Source: Actinacidiphila sp. DG2A-62 (GTDB lineage Bacteria > Actinomycetota > Actinomycetes > Streptomycetales > Streptomycetaceae). Taken from it: 64,000 bases of DNA. The position numbers and the translations under genes are program-made. The stretch spans positions 3,787,001 to 3,851,000 of the forward strand of contig NZ_JAYMGI010000002.1 of NCBI RefSeq assembly GCF_035825295.1, given 5' to 3'. Each line of letters opens with the position of its first letter. Position 1 is the first letter of the stretch. This document shows positions 63,599-64,000 of this stretch, in pieces. The notes below the pieces were generated by a model that did not search any database, had not been told where the DNA came from, and saw only the letters and a program-made list of their open reading frames with translations.

Positions 63599-63934
63599 TT
63601 AGCGGCCGCCCTGCCGCATGGCGGCAAGCTCGGCGTCCTCCGCGGCGACCTGGGCCAGCACCGCAGTGGCAGACGAAGGCGCGCCCGCTACCGGGCCCCT
63701 GGCCGGCGGCCGGCGGCCGGGCGGAGGCGCGTACAGCTGGGCGCGAATCCGGGACCGCTCGGTGTCATCCTCGGCCGTCTGGTACATCGACACCTCGGCG
63801 GCGTTGAGGAGCCGCCTCAGCGGCCACGCGCGCGGGTCGATCCCCTGGAGCGCGAGGACGCCGTCCCAGGTGTCCCACCCCGCGGCGATGTGGTCGAGGA
63901 GGCGGGCGACGACGTAGGAGGGCGCGAGCCGTCG
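63599..63934 (-). CDS. Tail-assembly protein, second frame (C-terminal part)
   Basis: About 112 residues with no good start codon: GWDTWDGVLALQGIDPRAWP, RRLLNAAEVSMYQTAEDDTE, then a Pro-rich stretch and AVLAQVAAEDAELAAMRQGG. The frame opens after a TAA at 63935-63937 and lies one frame (-1) from the gene running in from the right edge. An internal ATG at 63793 would give only 64 residues. Position before the tape measure fits a GT-type tail chaperone made by frameshifting, or a one-base loss in the sequence. Confidence 0.65.
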   Translation of the reverse strand, partial: RRLAPSYVVARLLDHIAAGWDTWDGVLALQGIDPRAWPLRRLLNAAEVSMYQTAEDDTERSRIRAQLYAPPPGRRPPARGPVAGAPSSATAVLAQVAAEDAELAAMRQGGR

Positions 63935-64000
63935 TTACCCCCGTAGATCTCCATGGCCCACTCCAGCAACTGCATCACGATCCGGTTCGGCAACTTGACG
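63817..64000 (-). CDS. Tail-assembly protein, first frame (enters from outside the window)
   Basis: Partial: VKLPNRIVMQLLEWAMEIYG, then GNDG and a low-complexity Ser/Arg/Thr tail to a TGA at 63817-63819. The natural-looking sequence ends near GGNDG, after which sense moves to the -1 frame (LAPSYVVARLLDHIAAGWDT). Confidence 0.6.
   Translation of the reverse strand, partial: VKLPNRIVMQLLEWAMEIYGGNDGSRPPTSSPASSTTSPRGGTPGTASSRSRGSTRARGR

Noticed and set aside
53809..64000. Extracellular contractile injection system or tailocin
   Set aside because: No sheath, baseplate spike or AAA ATPase is seen, and an amidase plus holin-like gene follow; a siphovirus-type prophage fits better, though head genes are outside the window.

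Overview
The window is about 71-73% GC by eye and reads as a Streptomycetaceae chromosome, Streptomyces or a close relative. It carries family-specific developmental regulators (bldC, wblA), lsr2, a DUF3073 protein, a valine dehydrogenase and an XRE-DUF5753/DUF397 pair, and the dispersed repeat GCAGTTCCCCGCGCCC that is common in such genomes. Positions 1-44,650 look like core chromosome. Positions 44,650-64,000 look like an accessory island that starts at a tRNA-Pro and ends inside a prophage.

Core, 1-31.9 kb. In order: the start of a YhgE-like membrane protein; the DEAH helicase hrpA; tRNA-Asp; bldC; a conserved hypothetical; vdh; and then most of the purine pathway on the minus strand (purM, purF, purL-purQ-purS, purC, purD, purA). 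Between these lie lsr2, three tRNA-Gly genes, a vapBC-type toxin-antitoxin pair, a dimethylformamidase-like protein, a degenerate M48-like membrane protein, a SLATT membrane protein, a GntR regulator and a receptor Ser/Thr kinase. purS-purQ-purL overlap by ATGA junctions and form one operon. With purM, purF, purC, purD and purA they cover all IMP steps except the PurN, PurE/K, PurB and PurH activities, plus the first committed step to AMP.

Core, 32-44.6 kb. A diacylglycerol-kinase-like protein, a cytochrome P450, and a tightly packed minus-strand set (DUF4177, RidA, Nudix, metallo-beta-lactamase) whose frames touch or overlap. Then come two ArsA-type ATPases, wblA, a class A penicillin-binding protein, a YqeY protein, a metallophosphoesterase and tRNA-Pro(CGG).

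Island, 44.65-53.7 kb. One long minus-strand run (HATPase; a frameshifted hypothetical; a 27-residue membrane peptide; small zinc and hypothetical proteins; XRE; Nudix) leads into three enzymes in a tight cassette: a cobalamin-binding radical SAM protein, an aldo/keto reductase and a CYTH triphosphate-tunnel protein. The divergent XRE-DUF5753 and DUF397 genes make a WhiJ/AbaA-type control module with the HATPase. I do not recognise a described pathway with this enzyme combination, and it is the best candidate here for a new system.

Prophage, 53.8-64 kb. A siphovirus-type late region on the minus strand: tail-assembly chaperone frames, tape measure, a cysteine-rich distal tail protein, a baseplate/hub protein, glycine-rich and other fibre-like proteins, amidase endolysin and holin-like protein. 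It runs off the right edge. No integrase is seen.

Quality note. Several genes are broken by single small indels (purC, the receptor kinase, the 51.2-51.8 kb gene, and possibly the tail chaperone), and two gene pairs are joined by missing stops (RidA-Nudix, XRE-Nudix). purC is needed for prototrophy and most sites lie in GC runs, so base-calling error is a live explanation for some of them.
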